Of a stretch of DNA of 64,000 nt, positions 33,407 to 44,841 are shown piece by piece. The position numbers were made by a program, and so were the translations under genes. Under the pieces are notes generated by a model that worked only from the letters and a program-made list of their open reading frames with translations, was not told the origin of the DNA and searched no databases. The stretch's first letter is position 1. Every line of letters begins with the position of its first letter. Origin of the DNA: Thermoanaerobacterium saccharolyticum (lineage in GTDB: Bacteria > Bacillota > Thermoanaerobacteria > Thermoanaerobacterales > Thermoanaerobacteraceae); contig NZ_BBKT01000045.1 in the NCBI RefSeq assembly GCF_000747665.1, positions 1-64,000 on the forward strand, given 5' to 3'.

Positions 33407-34419
33407 TGCTGATGTTTGACCATGACAATGATGTTGTGATTTCCAGCAGAATTAGACTTGCCAGAAATTTAAGCGATATTCCATTTCCGTCTGTCATGAC
33501 GGAAGATGAAGCGGAAAAAGTTAAAGAGTCAGTTAAAAAGGCCATATTTGATAGTAAAACAATACTTTCGACACAGTTTTTGGAGTACGACATGAAAAAA
33601 ATAACTCCTCTTGAGAGGCAGTCCCTCGTTGAAAGGCATTTGATAAGCCCTGATCTTGCGCAAAACACTAAAAATGGCAGTGCCCTTATAAAAAATGACG
33701 GAACTGTAAGCATACTTATTAACGAGGAGGATCACCTAAGGATTCAGACTATATTTAATGGGCTTAATTTGAAAGAAGCTTGGGATCTGGCAGATAAGAT
33801 TGATGACTTGATTGAGCAAAACATAAGTTATGCTTTTGACGAAAAATTAGGTTATCTTACAGCATGCCCTACAAATGTAGGAACAGGCATAAGAGCATCT
33901 GTGATGGTCCATCTGCCGGCTCTTACCATAACCGGACAGATAGGCAATGTCCTAAATTCTGTATCTAAAATTGGAATAGCAGTAAGAGGAATGTATGGTG
34001 AGGGAACTCAATCATTAGGCGATATTTACCAGATATCAAACCAAGTTACATTAGGTCAAAGCGAAGTAGACATAATAGAAAACCTTGAAGGCATTGTAAA
34101 GCAGATTATATCCAATGAGAGAAAATCAAGAGAGGATCTTTACAAGAAGAGAAAAGTGCAGATTGAAGACAGAATAGGGCGGTCATACGGCCTTTTGACA
34201 AATGCGAAGGTGATGTCTACTCAAGAATTCATGAAACTTATTTCAGACGTCAGATTAGGTGCTGTCTTAAACATTGTAAATTTGGACATTCAGAAGATAG
34301 ATGAAATAACAACACATATTCAGCCTGGAAACTTACAAAAAATAATAGGGAAACAATTAGAGCCTTATGAAAGGGATATTAAAAGGGCTGAGTATGTATC
34401 AAAATTGATTAAAGGATAA
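33406..34419 (+). CDS. mcsB: Protein arginine kinase McsB
   Basis: A phosphagen-kinase-fold enzyme that phosphorylates protein arginines, marking substrates for ClpCP. About 337 residues: VVISSRIRLARNLSDIPFP near the N-terminus, GYLTACPTNVGTGIRASVMVHLP with the conserved Cys near 152, and GMYGEGTQ. The start is uncertain among GTG 33400, ATG 33406 and ATG 33412; 33406 is taken because of the GGAAAG upstream. The N-terminus is shorter than in Bacillus. It overlaps the mcsA stop. Confidence 0.93.
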   Translation: MLMFDHDNDVVISSRIRLARNLSDIPFPSVMTEDEAEKVKESVKKAIFDSKTILSTQFLEYDMKKITPLERQSLVERHLISPDLAQNTKNGSALIKNDGTVSILINEEDHLRIQTIFNGLNLKEAWDLADKIDDLIEQNISYAFDEKLGYLTACPTNVGTGIRASVMVHLPALTITGQIGNVLNSVSKIGIAVRGMYGEGTQSLGDIYQISNQVTLGQSEVDIIENLEGIVKQIISNERKSREDLYKKRKVQIEDRIGRSYGLLTNAKVMSTQEFMKLISDVRLGAVLNIVNLDIQKIDEITTHIQPGNLQKIIGKQLEPYERDIKRAEYVSKLIKG

Positions 34420-34437
34420 AAATTAGGAGGTGTCTTT

Positions 34438-36870
34438 ATGGCAATGTTCGGCAGATTTTCAGAAAAAGCACAAAAAGTGCTTTATCAAGCACAAGAGGAA
34501 GCTCGCTCACTATATCACAATTACGTGGGAACGGAGCATATCCTTTTAGGACTTATTAAAGAAGAAGATGGCATAGCATCGAGGGTCTTAAAGAGCCTTG
34601 GTGTCACTTACGAAGATATAAGATCAAAGGTAGAGTCGCTTATTGGAATGGGAAATGTGCCTGGCGATGTGGTAGGATATACGCCAAGAGCAAAGAGGGT
34701 TTTGGAGCTTAGCTTTGCTGAAGCAAGAAGGTTTAATACAAATTACATCGGGACAGAGCACATCTTATTAGGTCTTATTAGGGAAGGTGAAGGCGTAGCA
34801 GTAAGGATTTTGATGGAGTTAGGTGTAGACTTCAATAGAGTCAGAGAAGAAATAGTAAAGATGGTAAGCGAAGAGCCTTCTGGAACTACAAATAAAACGC
34901 AAAGAGTCAAGAATACAAATACGCCTAATCTAAACCAATTTGGAAGGGATCTTACAGAGCTTGCAAGGGAGGGAAAGTTAGATCCTGTCATTGGACGCGA
35001 AAAAGAGATAGAGAGAGTCATACAGATTTTAAGCAGAAGGACTAAAAACAATCCCTGCCTTATTGGTGAACCTGGAGTAGGTAAGACTGCAATTGCCGAA
35101 GGATTGGCAGAGGCCATCGAAAGCGGCACTATACCAGAGATCTTAAAAGGTAAAAGGGTTGTAACATTAGACATGGCTTCAATGGTTGCCGGCACAAAGT
35201 ACAGAGGTGAATTTGAGGATAGGCTGAAAAATGTATTAAATGAAGTCATCAAAGCAGGAAATGTCATACTTTTTATAGATGAGCTTCATACGATAATAGG
35301 TGCTGGTGCGGCAGAAGGTGCAATAGACGCATCTAATATCTTAAAACCAGCTCTTGCAAGAGGGGAGATACAAGTCATCGGTGCTACAACAATAGATGAA
35401 TACAGGAAGTACATTGAAAAAGATCCTGCTCTTGAGAGAAGATTTCAACCAATAATGGTTGAAGAGCCATCTGTGGAAGAAACGATAGAAATATTAAAAG
35501 GACTTAGAGACAAATATGAAGCGCATCACAGAATAAAAATTACTGATGAAGCGATTGAAGCAGCGGCAAAACTTTCACACAGGTATATAACAGATAGATT
35601 CCTACCTGATAAGGCTATAGACCTTATAGACGAAGCCGCATCGAGAGTCAGACTAAAGACAGTTACAGCGCCGCCAGAGATAAAAGAATTGGAAGACAAA
35701 TTAAATATGCTTAATAAAGACAAAGAAGAAGCTATAAGGACGCAGGAGTATGAAAAAGCTGCTAAGATAAGAGACGAAGAGCAAAAAGTTAAAGAGCAAC
35801 TGGAGAACTTAAAATCAAAGTGGCAGCAAAATTCATTGGTGAAAGAAAAAAGCGTTGGAGCTGAGGAGATTTCACAGATTGTATCTCTTTGGACTGGCAT
35901 TCCAACGCAGAAACTCGCCCAAGAGGAATCTGAAAGACTTTTGCATTTAGAAGATATACTGCATAAGCGTGTAATAGGTCAGGACGAAGCAGTGGATGCA
36001 GTGGCAAGAGCCATAAGAAGGGCAAGAGTTGGACTTAAAGATCCGAAAAGACCTATTGGATCGTTTATATTCTTAGGGCCAACAGGTGTCGGCAAGACAG
36101 AGCTTAGCAAAGCGTTAGCTGAAGCCATGTTTGGAGATGAATCAGCGATAGTCAGAATAGATATGTCAGAGTACATGGAAAAATTTTCTGTATCAAGGCT
36201 TATCGGTTCTCCTCCAGGATATGTAGGATATGAAGAAGGTGGGGAGCTTACAGAAAAAATAAGGAGAAAGCCGTATTCTGTCATATTATTTGACGAAATT
36301 GAAAAGGCCCATCCAGATGTGTTTAATATACTATTGCAGATATTAGATGATGGAAGGCTGACAGATTCGAAAGGCAGAACTGTGGACTTCAAAAATACGC
36401 TCATAATAATGACTTCCAACGTTGGGGCACAGCTTATTAAGAAGCAGACGACTTTAGGTTTTATGCCTGAAAGCAATGCAGAGAAAGAGTCGTACGAAAA
36501 GATGAAGGAAAACATCTTAGAGGAGCTTAAAAAATCATTTAGACCTGAATTTTTAAACAGGATCGATGATATCATTGTATTCCGTCAACTGACACAGGAC
36601 GACATAAGGAAGATTACCGATTTGATGATCGCTGATTTGAACAAGAGGCTTAAAGATAACAATATAAGTCTTGAATTTACAGATGATGCAAAAGAGGAGC
36701 TTCTTAAAGAAGGCTATGATGTGACTTACGGTGCAAGACCTTTAAGAAGGGCTATACAAAAGGTTGTTGAAAGTGAGCTTTCTGGGCTTATGCTGAAAGG
36801 CGAGATAAAATCCGGCGATAAAGTTTTAGTTAAGCTAAAAGACGGCAAATTTGACTTTACAAAAGTTTAA
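34438..36870 (+). CDS. clpC: ClpC AAA+ unfoldase
   Basis: An 810-residue Hsp100 with two N-terminal Clp repeats ([13 protein letters not shown] and [13 protein letters not shown]), AAA-1 Walker [10 protein letters not shown] near 213, a UVR-bearing middle domain ([15 protein letters not shown]), AAA-2 Walker [10 protein letters not shown] near 545, and a ClpP-binding loop in the second AAA module. It unfolds McsB-marked proteins for ClpP. AGGAGGTG precedes the ATG. Confidence 0.97.
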   Translation: MAMFGRFSEKAQKVLYQAQEEARSLYHNYVGTEHILLGLIKEEDGIASRVLKSLGVTYEDIRSKVESLIGMGNVPGDVVGYTPRAKRVLELSFAEARRFNTNYIGTEHILLGLIREGEGVAVRILMELGVDFNRVREEIVKMVSEEPSGTTNKTQRVKNTNTPNLNQFGRDLTELAREGKLDPVIGREKEIERVIQILSRRTKNNPCLIGEPGVGKTAIAEGLAEAIESGTIPEILKGKRVVTLDMASMVAGTKYRGEFEDRLKNVLNEVIKAGNVILFIDELHTIIGAGAAEGAIDASNILKPALARGEIQVIGATTIDEYRKYIEKDPALERRFQPIMVEEPSVEETIEILKGLRDKYEAHHRIKITDEAIEAAAKLSHRYITDRFLPDKAIDLIDEAASRVRLKTVTAPPEIKELEDKLNMLNKDKEEAIRTQEYEKAAKIRDEEQKVKEQLENLKSKWQQNSLVKEKSVGAEEISQIVSLWTGIPTQKLAQEESERLLHLEDILHKRVIGQDEAVDAVARAIRRARVGLKDPKRPIGSFIFLGPTGVGKTELSKALAEAMFGDESAIVRIDMSEYMEKFSVSRLIGSPPGYVGYEEGGELTEKIRRKPYSVILFDEIEKAHPDVFNILLQILDDGRLTDSKGRTVDFKNTLIIMTSNVGAQLIKKQTTLGFMPESNAEKESYEKMKENILEELKKSFRPEFLNRIDDIIVFRQLTQDDIRKITDLMIADLNKRLKDNNISLEFTDDAKEELLKEGYDVTYGARPLRRAIQKVVESELSGLMLKGEIKSGDKVLVKLKDGKFDFTKV

Positions 36871-36876
36871 ACATAC

Positions 36877-36911
36877 TTGGATACTCTCTTGAGTGAGGGT
36901 ATCCAATTTTT
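36877..36911 (+). terminator. Terminator of the ctsR-clpC operon
   Basis: A 12-bp stem (36877-36888 with 36895-36906, one G-U pair) is followed by a T-rich tract. Some read-through to radA is possible. Confidence 0.75.
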
Positions 36912-36967
36912 ATATTTCAATGTGATATAATTTTAGTGATAGATATACATGGAAAGTCGGTGGAAAT

Positions 36968-38314
36968 GTGAAAAAAGATAAAACCAAATTTGTCTGCCAA
37001 CAGTGCGGATTTGAAAGCACAAAGTGGATGGGAAAGTGTCCCAACTGTGATGAATGGAATTCGTTTGTGGAAGAGGTAGTTGAAGACAGCGACAAAAAGT
37101 CGCAAGAAAGCATACTTACATCAAAAGTTGAGCTTTTAAAAGATATAGAGGCAAAAGATGAAGATCGCATAAAAACAGGAATTAGTGAATTTGACAGGGT
37201 GTTAGGCGGTGGTGTTGTAAAAGGGTCTCTTGTTTTAATTGGGGGAGAACCCGGCATCGGCAAGTCAACTATGCTTTTGCAGATATCTAACGTGATGTCT
37301 AATTTCACAAAGGTTTTGTACATTTCGGGTGAAGAATCATCAAGTCAGATAAAAATGAGGGCAGATAGAATCATAAAAGGCAAGCAGGAAATATACTTCT
37401 TGGCCGAAAATAACATAAACAATGTCGAAAGACACGTAGAAAAGATATCGCCTGGTTTTATGATAGTCGATTCGATTCAGACTATGTATGCAGATGAAAG
37501 CACAACTATACCAGGCAGCGTGTCGCAGGTGAGGCAAGTTACGCAGCATCTTTTAAGGCTATCAAAGCAAAGCGGGATTACTGTATTCATAATAGGTCAT
37601 GTAACTAAGGAAGGCTCTATAGCAGGCCCCAGAGTGCTGGAGCATATGGTAGATACTGTATTGTACTTTGAAGGTGATAGGACGCAGTCATTTAGGATAT
37701 TGAGAGCTTACAAAAACAGATTTGGCTCTACAAACGAGATAGGGGTATTTGAAATGGAGTCAGAAGGTTTAAAAGAGGTAAAGAATCCTTCTGAAGTGCT
37801 TTTGTCTGGAAGAGATTTGAATGCGCCAGGCCTTGCTGTAATAAGCTCTATGGAAGGCACGAGGCCTATTTTATTAGAGGTTCAATCGCTCATTTGCCAT
37901 ACCAATTTTGGGTTGCCAAGGAGGATGTCTACAGGTATAGATTACAACAAGTTTGTGCTTTTATTGGCTGTTTTGGAAAAGAAATGTGGGATAAATCTTT
38001 CACAATCAGATGTATACTTAAATATAGCTGGCGGATTAAAAGTACAAGAGCCTGCAGCCGATTTAGGAATAGTCGCAGCTTTAATATCAGGGTATTTAAA
38101 TATTCCCATCTCTAATGACATATGTTTTTCTGGCGAGGTTGGACTGATAGGCGAAGTAAGACCTGTAAGCAATTTGGAGAGAAGGATAAGTGAGGCGAGA
38201 AAGATGGGTTTTAAAACAATAGTAGTGCCACAAATGAAAGTAGAAAATAGTTACGGTATGAATGTAAAAAAGATTAAAAACATCGTAGAGCTTACAGATG
38301 TCATTGCAAAATAA
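36968..38314 (+). CDS. radA: DNA repair protein RadA
   Basis: A 448-residue RecA-like ATPase (Sms) that processes recombination intermediates by branch migration. An N-terminal zinc finger (Cys10, Cys13 and a CPNC pair near 24-27), Walker A GGEPGIGKSTM near 95, the RadA signature KNRFGSTNEIGVF near 255, and a C-terminal Lon-protease-like domain are seen. The start is a GTG; a nearby ATG at about 36949 leads to an early stop. disA, which often follows radA in Clostridia, is absent here. Confidence 0.96.
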   Translation: MKKDKTKFVCQQCGFESTKWMGKCPNCDEWNSFVEEVVEDSDKKSQESILTSKVELLKDIEAKDEDRIKTGISEFDRVLGGGVVKGSLVLIGGEPGIGKSTMLLQISNVMSNFTKVLYISGEESSSQIKMRADRIIKGKQEIYFLAENNINNVERHVEKISPGFMIVDSIQTMYADESTTIPGSVSQVRQVTQHLLRLSKQSGITVFIIGHVTKEGSIAGPRVLEHMVDTVLYFEGDRTQSFRILRAYKNRFGSTNEIGVFEMESEGLKEVKNPSEVLLSGRDLNAPGLAVISSMEGTRPILLEVQSLICHTNFGLPRRMSTGIDYNKFVLLLAVLEKKCGINLSQSDVYLNIAGGLKVQEPAADLGIVAALISGYLNIPISNDICFSGEVGLIGEVRPVSNLERRISEARKMGFKTIVVPQMKVENSYGMNVKKIKNIVELTDVIAK

Positions 38315-38316
38315 AA

Positions 38317-38334
38317 AGTGGGTTTATTCCCACT
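38317..38334 (-). terminator. Shared hairpin between radA and the convergent MazG-like gene
   Basis: AGTGGG/CCCACT arms with a 6-base loop. The minus-strand side is followed by TTTTTAT, so it is a better terminator for the minus gene than for radA. Confidence 0.6.
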
Positions 38335-38338
38335 AAAT

Positions 38339-38734
38339 TTACAGCATATTGAAAATTCCCAGCGTATTAAGCTCTTTATCCTTCTTAAGCAAAATATCGT
38401 AGAAGTTTAAGCCCAACGTATTGCAAAGCGCTATTATATAGAATATGTTGTTTCCGATTTCGGTTTCCAAAACTTCGTGGCAGTTATCGCACAACTGACC
38501 ATCCACATGTGTTTTAATGTACTTATGTGCGTCTTCTATCATGGCGTCTTTAGGGATTTCTTGCTTTTGTGCATTGATTTTCAGACAACCGCATTCTGTA
38601 ACAGACTTTGCTACTGCTCTGTTGACTCTTGCACTGCTTTCTTGAATTTTTGTCAAAATATCGAGAATGCTTTTGTGACGTATTAGGAACTCTTCTACTG
38701 TGTTTTGTAGGTCATCGACTATTATATCCTTCAT
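38339..38734 (-). CDS. MazG-like small protein
   Basis: About 131 residues, mostly helical. The second half (CDNCHEVLETEIGNNIFYIIALCNTLGLNFYDILLKKDKELNTLG) resembles MazG-type nucleotide pyrophosphohydrolase segments of the E-x-GN-x-x-FY pattern, but the full EExxE metal motif is not clear. There are four cysteines, including CDNC, possibly binding metal. ATG 38734 is preferred over a GTG at 38746 on ribosome-binding spacing. Activity is not established by sequence. Confidence 0.5.
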   Translation of the reverse strand: MKDIIVDDLQNTVEEFLIRHKSILDILTKIQESSARVNRAVAKSVTECGCLKINAQKQEIPKDAMIEDAHKYIKTHVDGQLCDNCHEVLETEIGNNIFYIIALCNTLGLNFYDILLKKDKELNTLGIFNML

Positions 38735-38850
38735 GGTTATGCCCACTCCCGTTTTTTTTTAAAATCTTAAATTAATTATATACTTGTGAATGTTGTGTTG
38801 TCAATATTTACACGAAATAACATTTATAGCATGACTAAATTTTTTGTAAA

Positions 38851-38880
38851 TTGACAATGTTTATCTATAAGTAGTATACT
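38851..38880 (+). promoter_or_regulatory. Promoter upstream of the PIN/TRAM gene
   Basis: TTGACA (38851-38856), 18 bases, TATACT (38875-38880). A second weaker option is TTGACT at 38940 with GATAAT at 38965. Confidence 0.5.
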
Positions 38881-38991
38881 TTTATTAAAGAAGCCCTATA
38901 CATGTAAAATTTGTTATGTGCATTTATAAATTTTCCCCATTGACTTATAATTGGTGATATTTTTGATAATAATAGAAGTGGAGGTGAATAT

Positions 38992-40095
38992 ATGTTATAC
39001 AAAATAGTAAGAGGAATTATTTCAATAGTTGGCTTAGGGGTAGGATTTGAAGCGGCTTATCTGTCTTTGGCTGTATTGAAGCTGCAAAAACTGATGAATT
39101 TGACATTGACCAGTATTACATCAATCATCGTATACGCTGTTGGGGCTTTGATAGGCGGAATCATATTTTTTATTTTTTCTCCTAAACTTATTAAATGGGG
39201 AAAAGATTTCGAAGGTTGGCTTGAGACAGCGCTTCAAAAATCACCTATATACGACATTTTAGTCGGTGCTTTTGGGTTAATCATTGGATTGATTTTGGCA
39301 AACCTTATTAGCGCTCCTATATATCAGCTTCCTTTTGTTGGCAAGGTCATTCCTATAATAATCAGTATATTTTTTGGATATCTTGGAATAAGCATATCAT
39401 TGAAGAAAAAAGATGAATTTATGAATTTGTTTGCGATAGTGAAAAAGATGGGGCAGCAAAAATCTCAAAAAGTAGAGATAAATGAAATACCTAAGATTCT
39501 CGACACAAGTGTCATAATCGATGGTAGGATCTTTGATATATGCAAAACGGGATTTGTGGAAGGCCCCCTCATCATACCCAATTTTGTGCTGGAGGAATTG
39601 AGGCATATAGCTGATTCATCTGATTCATTAAAGAGGAATAGAGGCAGAAGAGGCCTTGATGTTTTAAATAAAATACAGAAGGAATTGGATATGAAGGTGC
39701 AGATCGTAGATAAGGATGTTGATGCATCTGAAGTAGATACTAAGCTTTTAAGGCTTGCTAAGATGATGAATGGAAAAGTCATAACGAATGATTACAATTT
39801 GAATAAAGTGGCTGAATTTCAAGGTGTACCTGTCCTTAATATAAATGAACTTTCAAATGCGGTAAAGCCTGTGGTGCTTCCTGGAGAAGAGATGGTTGTT
39901 CAAGTCATAAAGGATGGAAAAGAATCTGGTCAAGGAATAGCGTACCTGGACGATGGCACTATGATCGTAGTAGACGGAGGCAAAAAACACATAGGCGACA
40001 CATTGGATGTCCTTGTCACAAGTGTTTTGCAGACAGCAGCAGGTAGAATGATATTCGCCAAACCGAAGCAAACAGAGCAAGAAAAAGCTATGTGA
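38992..40095 (+). CDS. Membrane PIN/TRAM-domain protein (YacL type)
   Basis: A 367-residue protein: four hydrophobic helices (about 1-145), a PIN nuclease-fold domain (about 165-280, [16 protein letters not shown] and acidic [12 protein letters not shown]) and a C-terminal TRAM RNA-binding domain (about 295-355). The layout matches YacL of Bacillus, a presumed membrane-tethered ribonuclease of unknown target. GGAGGTG precedes the ATG. It stands next to ispD as in many Firmicutes. Confidence 0.9.
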   Translation: MLYKIVRGIISIVGLGVGFEAAYLSLAVLKLQKLMNLTLTSITSIIVYAVGALIGGIIFFIFSPKLIKWGKDFEGWLETALQKSPIYDILVGAFGLIIGLILANLISAPIYQLPFVGKVIPIIISIFFGYLGISISLKKKDEFMNLFAIVKKMGQQKSQKVEINEIPKILDTSVIIDGRIFDICKTGFVEGPLIIPNFVLEELRHIADSSDSLKRNRGRRGLDVLNKIQKELDMKVQIVDKDVDASEVDTKLLRLAKMMNGKVITNDYNLNKVAEFQGVPVLNINELSNAVKPVVLPGEEMVVQVIKDGKESGQGIAYLDDGTMIVVDGGKKHIGDTLDVLVTSVLQTAAGRMIFAKPKQTEQEKAM

Positions 40096-40101
40096 CATTT
40101 T

Positions 40102-40137
40102 AAGGCATTTTCCTTTCGAAGATGCCTTTTTTATTTT
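40102..40137 (+). terminator. Terminator after the PIN/TRAM gene
   Basis: An 11-bp stem (AAGGCAT... with ...ATGCCTT) is followed by TTTTTTATTTT. Confidence 0.8.
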
Positions 40138-40203
40138 GTCGATGGCGGAAAGATGGCGAATGTGATATAATTTTACCAGTACATTTTTTGTAGAGGGTGC
40201 ATT

Positions 40204-40896
40204 ATGTTTATTAGTGCAATAGTTGTTGCTGCTGGTAAAGGCAGAAGAATGGGTACAAAATTAAACAAGGTTTTTTTAAAATTAAACGGAAAGCCTGTTT
40301 TATATTACACTCTAAATACATTTGAGAAATTATCAGAGCTGGATGAGATAGTTTTAGTAGTGTCTAATGATGATATAGATTACTGTAGGCGTGAAATAGT
40401 CGATAAATATAATTTTAAAAAGGTGAAGCGGATAGTTGCCGGTGGAATGGAGAGACAAGAATCTGTTTTCAATGGGTTAAAGGCTGTGGACAGTAGATGT
40501 GACATAGTGATGATTCATGACGGAGCAAGACCTTTTATCGACAAGACCACATTAAAAAAGGGCATAGAAGAGTCTAAAGTCTACAGTGCTGTAGGCATTG
40601 CTGTTCCGGTGAAAGATACTATAAAGGTAGTTGATGATGACAATTTTGTAGTGGCTACCCCTGACAGGACAAATCTTATGGCCATCCAAACACCACAAAT
40701 TTTTGATTACAAGCTTATATACGATGCTCATTTAAAAGCGATGGAAGATGGTTTTTTAGGCACAGACGATACTGTCCTTGTAGAGAGATTGGGGCATAAA
40801 GTAAAACTTGTGGAAGGGAGTTACAGAAATATAAAGATAACTACTCCTGAAGATTTAATAATTTCGGAGGCTTTCTTAAAAACAATATATCAATAA
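40204..40896 (+). CDS. ispD: 2-C-methyl-D-erythritol 4-phosphate cytidylyltransferase
   Basis: The third step of the MEP isoprenoid pathway, transferring CMP from CTP. The 230 residues carry the glycine-rich nucleotide loop AAGKGRRMGTKLNKVFL near 10-27, the HDGARP motif near 102 and TPQIF near 160. ATG follows GAGGG. ispF, normally adjacent or fused, lies one gene downstream. Confidence 0.95.
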   Translation: MFISAIVVAAGKGRRMGTKLNKVFLKLNGKPVLYYTLNTFEKLSELDEIVLVVSNDDIDYCRREIVDKYNFKKVKRIVAGGMERQESVFNGLKAVDSRCDIVMIHDGARPFIDKTTLKKGIEESKVYSAVGIAVPVKDTIKVVDDDNFVVATPDRTNLMAIQTPQIFDYKLIYDAHLKAMEDGFLGTDDTVLVERLGHKVKLVEGSYRNIKITTPEDLIISEAFLKTIYQ

Positions 40897-40960
40897 CATT
40901 ATTATTTTAACCTCATATAATTATAACAAGGAGATGCCTAAATTATGTGAGGTGATTGTG

Positions 40961-42205
40961 ATGAGAAGACCTCTTGTATTTATTCACGGGATATTTGGCT
41001 CCATGTATGTTCCAACACTTGTGGGCAAGGCATGGGGTTTTGGGCCTGCAGGCTATATATACGATTCTTTCATTGAAAATTTGAAATCCTTAGGGTATGC
41101 GGAGGGCAAAAACCTTTTTATCTGCTATTACGAGTGGTGGAAGGATATACCTGAGTGTGTAAACACACTTATGTCTAAGATAAATGAGGCAAAAATAAAG
41201 AATAACTGTGACAAGGTCGATGTTGTGTGCCACAGTATGGGTGGCTTGCTGCTTAGAAGCTATGTTCAAGGAAATTTTTACAGAAATGATGTAGGCAAAG
41301 TGATTTTTTTATCTTCTCCCCATTATGGGGCTGCTAATGCATATTATGCGTGGGAAGGTGGTGCAGTTCCTCCTGACAATGACGAGGATTTTTTAAATAT
41401 ACTTTTAAGAGGATTTATCTGGGCTATAGGCAAAATAAAAGGGGAGAAAGATGAGCTTATGATAATAAGAAAATACATTCCATCTATAAAATCCCTCATG
41501 CCCAGTATTGAATACGGAAACTACGTTTTTAAATATCCGATTAAAAATAACAAAATCGTGTTTAAAAATATACTTTACATGAAGGAACAGAATGGCTTTT
41601 TAAATGAATTAAACAGCTCAATCGACAAATTTTATGAAAGAGCTGAGGGAGTGTATGTTTTTTCGGGGAATGGAGTGTACACAAATAAATTTGTTCAAGT
41701 TGCTGATAGTGACGATAGTGTATTGTGGCCTGACGGTCGGGCTGTTGGCGTTGTGAGAGATGATAAAGGGGATGGAACTGTCTTGACCAAAAGTGCTTTG
41801 GGAGTTGAGGGAAATAAGTATGTTTTGAATGCAGGCCATGGAGGAATATTAAATGCTTCTATTCCCCATCTGAAAGAAATACTGGGCGTAGAAGAAGTAC
41901 CTAAGATAAGCATATTAGAAAAAATATTATCTTTTGTAAATATATTGACAGACAGCAAAGTCCTTGTGCTTGATAGAGGACAGAAACTCAAAAAGTACAA
42001 TGTTTTTGGAAAAGTAAATTGGTACATGGCTATTAATGAAGAAGGGGAATATCACTTTTTTTCACCAGATTTTTTAGCAAGATCTATCATGATTCATACG
42101 AATAAAGGTTTTGCTGTTAAAACAATAAAGCAAAAAGACAGATTTAGGAAGTCTGAAACTCGTCTTTTTGTAGACAGAAATGGGAATTTCGAGTTTAAGG
42201 GATAG
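40961..42205 (+). CDS. Alpha/beta hydrolase, LCAT/PGAP1-like lipase
   Basis: A 414-residue alpha/beta hydrolase. An N-terminal FIHGIFGSM holds the oxyanion region, [14 protein letters not shown] gives the nucleophile serine in an HSMGG elbow, and NAGHGGILN near 295 is the likely catalytic histidine. It has no signal peptide, so it is cytoplasmic. The ATG at 40961 follows GAGGTG. It separates ispD and ispF, an unusual intruder in the MEP pair. The substrate may be a lipid or ester; this is not determinable. Confidence 0.75.
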   Translation: MRRPLVFIHGIFGSMYVPTLVGKAWGFGPAGYIYDSFIENLKSLGYAEGKNLFICYYEWWKDIPECVNTLMSKINEAKIKNNCDKVDVVCHSMGGLLLRSYVQGNFYRNDVGKVIFLSSPHYGAANAYYAWEGGAVPPDNDEDFLNILLRGFIWAIGKIKGEKDELMIIRKYIPSIKSLMPSIEYGNYVFKYPIKNNKIVFKNILYMKEQNGFLNELNSSIDKFYERAEGVYVFSGNGVYTNKFVQVADSDDSVLWPDGRAVGVVRDDKGDGTVLTKSALGVEGNKYVLNAGHGGILNASIPHLKEILGVEEVPKISILEKILSFVNILTDSKVLVLDRGQKLKKYNVFGKVNWYMAINEEGEYHFFSPDFLARSIMIHTNKGFAVKTIKQKDRFRKSETRLFVDRNGNFEFKG

Positions 42206-42215
42206 GAGTGTTTAT

Positions 42216-42698
42216 ATGAGAGTTGGCATTGGATACGATGTACACAGACTGGAAGCAGGAAGAAAGCTGATATTAGGCGGTGTACAGATTCCGTACGTTA
42301 AGGGGCTTTTAGGTCATTCTGACGCTGATGTCCTTATACATGCCGTCATTGATGGAATTCTCGGTGCTGCAGGGTTAGGCGATATAGGAACTCATTTTCC
42401 TGACTCTGAATGGATTTATAAGGACATAGACAGCACTGTGCTCCTTAAGAAGACGTTAGATTTGATTAAAGATAAATACTCTTTAAACAATATTGACTGC
42501 ATCATTGTAGCTCAGGAACCAAAGTTGTCTCCATATAAAGATGCCATATCCAAAAATCTGTCTAAAATTTTAAATATCGGGATTGACAGAGTTAACATTA
42601 AGGCAAAGACTGAAGAAGGTCTTGGATTCACAGGTAGAAAAGAAGGAATTGCTGCGTACGCGATAGTAAGCCTTTCTGAAAAATGTATTGACAGTTAA
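42216..42698 (+). CDS. ispF: 2-C-methyl-D-erythritol 2,4-cyclodiphosphate synthase
   Basis: The fifth step of the MEP pathway. A 160-residue trimeric enzyme: metal ligands in GYDVHR (Asp8, His10), the segment [34 protein letters not shown], and [13 protein letters not shown] near the end. ATG 42216 follows TAGGAGTG; the longer frame is not supported. It follows the hydrolase gene by 10 bases. Confidence 0.96.
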   Translation: MRVGIGYDVHRLEAGRKLILGGVQIPYVKGLLGHSDADVLIHAVIDGILGAAGLGDIGTHFPDSEWIYKDIDSTVLLKKTLDLIKDKYSLNNIDCIIVAQEPKLSPYKDAISKNLSKILNIGIDRVNIKAKTEEGLGFTGRKEGIAAYAIVSLSEKCIDS

Positions 42699-42746
42699 AA
42701 TTAAATTAAATAAAATACAAGCATGATAAATATTAGGAGGTAAACG

Positions 42747-44465
42747 ATGAGACTATCACAATTGTTTATACCAACGATGAGAGAGGTGCCAGCAGAAGCT
42801 GAGATACCAAGCCATATTCTCATGTTAAAAGCTGCATTGATGAGAAAACTCGCATCAGGTGTGTACATTTATTTGCCGCTTGGCAAGAGAGTCCTTAAGA
42901 AGATTGAAGAAATTGTGAGGGAAGAGATGGACAGAGCAGGGGCACAGGAAGTGCTTATGTCTGCCATAATACCTGCAGAGCTCTTAAAAGAATCTGGCAG
43001 GTGGGATGTCTTTGGGCCTGAGATGTTTAAGTTAAAAGACAGAAATGATAGGGAATTCTGCTTAGGTCCTACCCATGAAGAAGTTTTTACAGACCTTATT
43101 AGAAATGACGTAAAATCATACAGGCAGCTTCCACTGACAATATATCAGATACAGACAAAGTACAGAGATGAGAGGCGGCCCAGATTTGGGGTCATGAGAT
43201 CTCGCGAATTTATAATGAAGGATGCCTATAGCTTTGATGTCGATTGGGATGGACTGGATGTGTCTTTTGATAAGATGTACGATGCTTACTGCAGGATATT
43301 TGACAGGTGTGGCTTAAAGTACACGGTTGTTGAAGCTGATACAGGTGCAATGGGTGGAAAGGACTCTAAAGAATTTATGGTGACATCCAATGTTGGAGAA
43401 GCAGTAATTGCCTATTGCGACAACTGTGGTTATGCTGCTAATGAAGAAAAGGCGGAATGCACTGTACAAAACACAATTAACGAAGAGATGAGGTCAGTAG
43501 AAAAAATTTATACACCTAATGTCAAGACGATTGATGAACTTGTGTCGCATTTAAATGTGGATGCAGAAAAATTCGTCAAAACGTTGATCTACAAGTATAA
43601 GGATAAGGTAGTTGCAGTTCTTATTAGAGGTGATAGAGAAGTAAACCCTGTAAAATTGGCAAATCTTTTAAATGTAACTGAAAATGATGTTGAATTGGCT
43701 GATGAAAAAACTGTAAAGGAAGTCACATCTGCCGATGTGGGATTTGCTGGTCCTATTGGACTTAAAGGGGATGTAATGCTTATAGCAGATGCAGAAATAC
43801 CTGCAATGAGAAATGTCATCGTCGGCGCTAATGAGACTGACTACCATTTAAAAAATGTCAATTACGGAAGGGATTTTAAAGCAGACGTAGTATCAGATGT
43901 GAGGAAAGTCGTAGATGGAGATAAATGCCCCAAATGTGGAAGTCCTTTAAAACTGGACAGAGGAATTGAGGTAGGACACATTTTTAAATTAGGTACAAAA
44001 TATTCTGATGCATTAGGTGCTAATTATATAGATGAAAACGGCAATGAGAAGCCTATAATAATGGGTTGTTACGGCATAGGGTTAAATAGAATTGCGGCTG
44101 CAGCAATCGAACAAAATCACGATGACAAAGGTATCATTTGGCCAATGTCTATAGCGCCATATCACGTCATAGTCGTGCCTGTAAATGTATCAAATGAAGC
44201 ACAAAGAGATCTTGCTGAGAAATTGTACGATGAATTATCTAAAGCAGGAATCGAGGTTTTGATTGACGACAGGGATTTAAGAGCGGGCGTAAAATTTAAT
44301 GACGCTGATTTGTTAGGCATACCTATTAGAATAACGGTAGGAAAGAAAGCGGAAGATAAGATTGTTGAGCTAAAATTAAGGAGAGAAGAAAAGCCAATAG
44401 AATTAAAACACGATGAAGTTTTAAACAAAGTCAAAGAATTGATTAGTGAAAATATTAGGAGCTGA
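42747..44465 (+). CDS. proS: Prolyl-tRNA synthetase, bacterial type
   Basis: A 572-residue class II synthetase of the bacterial (ProS) architecture with an INS editing domain inserted between motifs 2 and 3 (about 225-400) that clears mischarged Ala-tRNA-Pro. Motif 2 is seen as [24 protein letters not shown] and motif 3 in [17 protein letters not shown]. The anticodon-binding domain ends the protein. AGGAGG precedes the ATG. Confidence 0.96.
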   Translation: MRLSQLFIPTMREVPAEAEIPSHILMLKAALMRKLASGVYIYLPLGKRVLKKIEEIVREEMDRAGAQEVLMSAIIPAELLKESGRWDVFGPEMFKLKDRNDREFCLGPTHEEVFTDLIRNDVKSYRQLPLTIYQIQTKYRDERRPRFGVMRSREFIMKDAYSFDVDWDGLDVSFDKMYDAYCRIFDRCGLKYTVVEADTGAMGGKDSKEFMVTSNVGEAVIAYCDNCGYAANEEKAECTVQNTINEEMRSVEKIYTPNVKTIDELVSHLNVDAEKFVKTLIYKYKDKVVAVLIRGDREVNPVKLANLLNVTENDVELADEKTVKEVTSADVGFAGPIGLKGDVMLIADAEIPAMRNVIVGANETDYHLKNVNYGRDFKADVVSDVRKVVDGDKCPKCGSPLKLDRGIEVGHIFKLGTKYSDALGANYIDENGNEKPIIMGCYGIGLNRIAAAAIEQNHDDKGIIWPMSIAPYHVIVVPVNVSNEAQRDLAEKLYDELSKAGIEVLIDDRDLRAGVKFNDADLLGIPIRITVGKKAEDKIVELKLRREEKPIELKHDEVLNKVKELISENIRS

Positions 44466-44529
44466 ACGCTCTTTTTTGCATAATATTTTAAGAATAACAA
44501 AAAAATAAAGTTAAGAAAGGAGTGGTTTA

Positions 44530-44769
44530 ATGTCTATTTACATAATGGGCATTTCTGTCGATAAAAGATCGGATTTTGCGCCAAAGGTTCAAGAGGTCTT
44601 GACGAAACACGGACAAAACATATTGGCCAGATTTGGCATACACGATGACAGCGATGATAATGGGCTTATAACGCTAAATGTCAGAGGGGATGAGAAGTAT
44701 ATAAACGAATTTTCAAAAGAGCTTACAAGCATTCCATCTGTTAAAGTAAATCATATGACGGTCAAATGA
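44530..44769 (+). CDS. TM1266-like ACT-fold regulator
   Basis: A 79-residue ferredoxin-like (ACT/NikR-C-like) protein: MSIYIMGISVDKRSDFAPKVQEVL, then ILARFGIHD and GLITLNVRG. Relatives are labelled iron-only hydrogenase system regulator (TM1266 family), usually beside hydG/hydE maturases; here it stands alone after proS. Role in hydrogenase control is by family label only. GAAAGGAG precedes the ATG. Confidence 0.7.
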   Translation: MSIYIMGISVDKRSDFAPKVQEVLTKHGQNILARFGIHDDSDDNGLITLNVRGDEKYINEFSKELTSIPSVKVNHMTVK

Positions 44770-44772
44770 TAT

Positions 44773-44796
44773 AAAGGGATAGGAAACTATCCCTTT
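44773..44796 (+). terminator. Hairpin terminator with GNRA loop
   Basis: A perfect 10-bp stem (44773-44782 with 44787-44796) is capped by GAAA. The U tract is short. Confidence 0.65.
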
Positions 44797-44841
44797 ATTG
44801 ATTCAAGCAATAATTAAAGATGGCGTTTTTATGAAAACATA

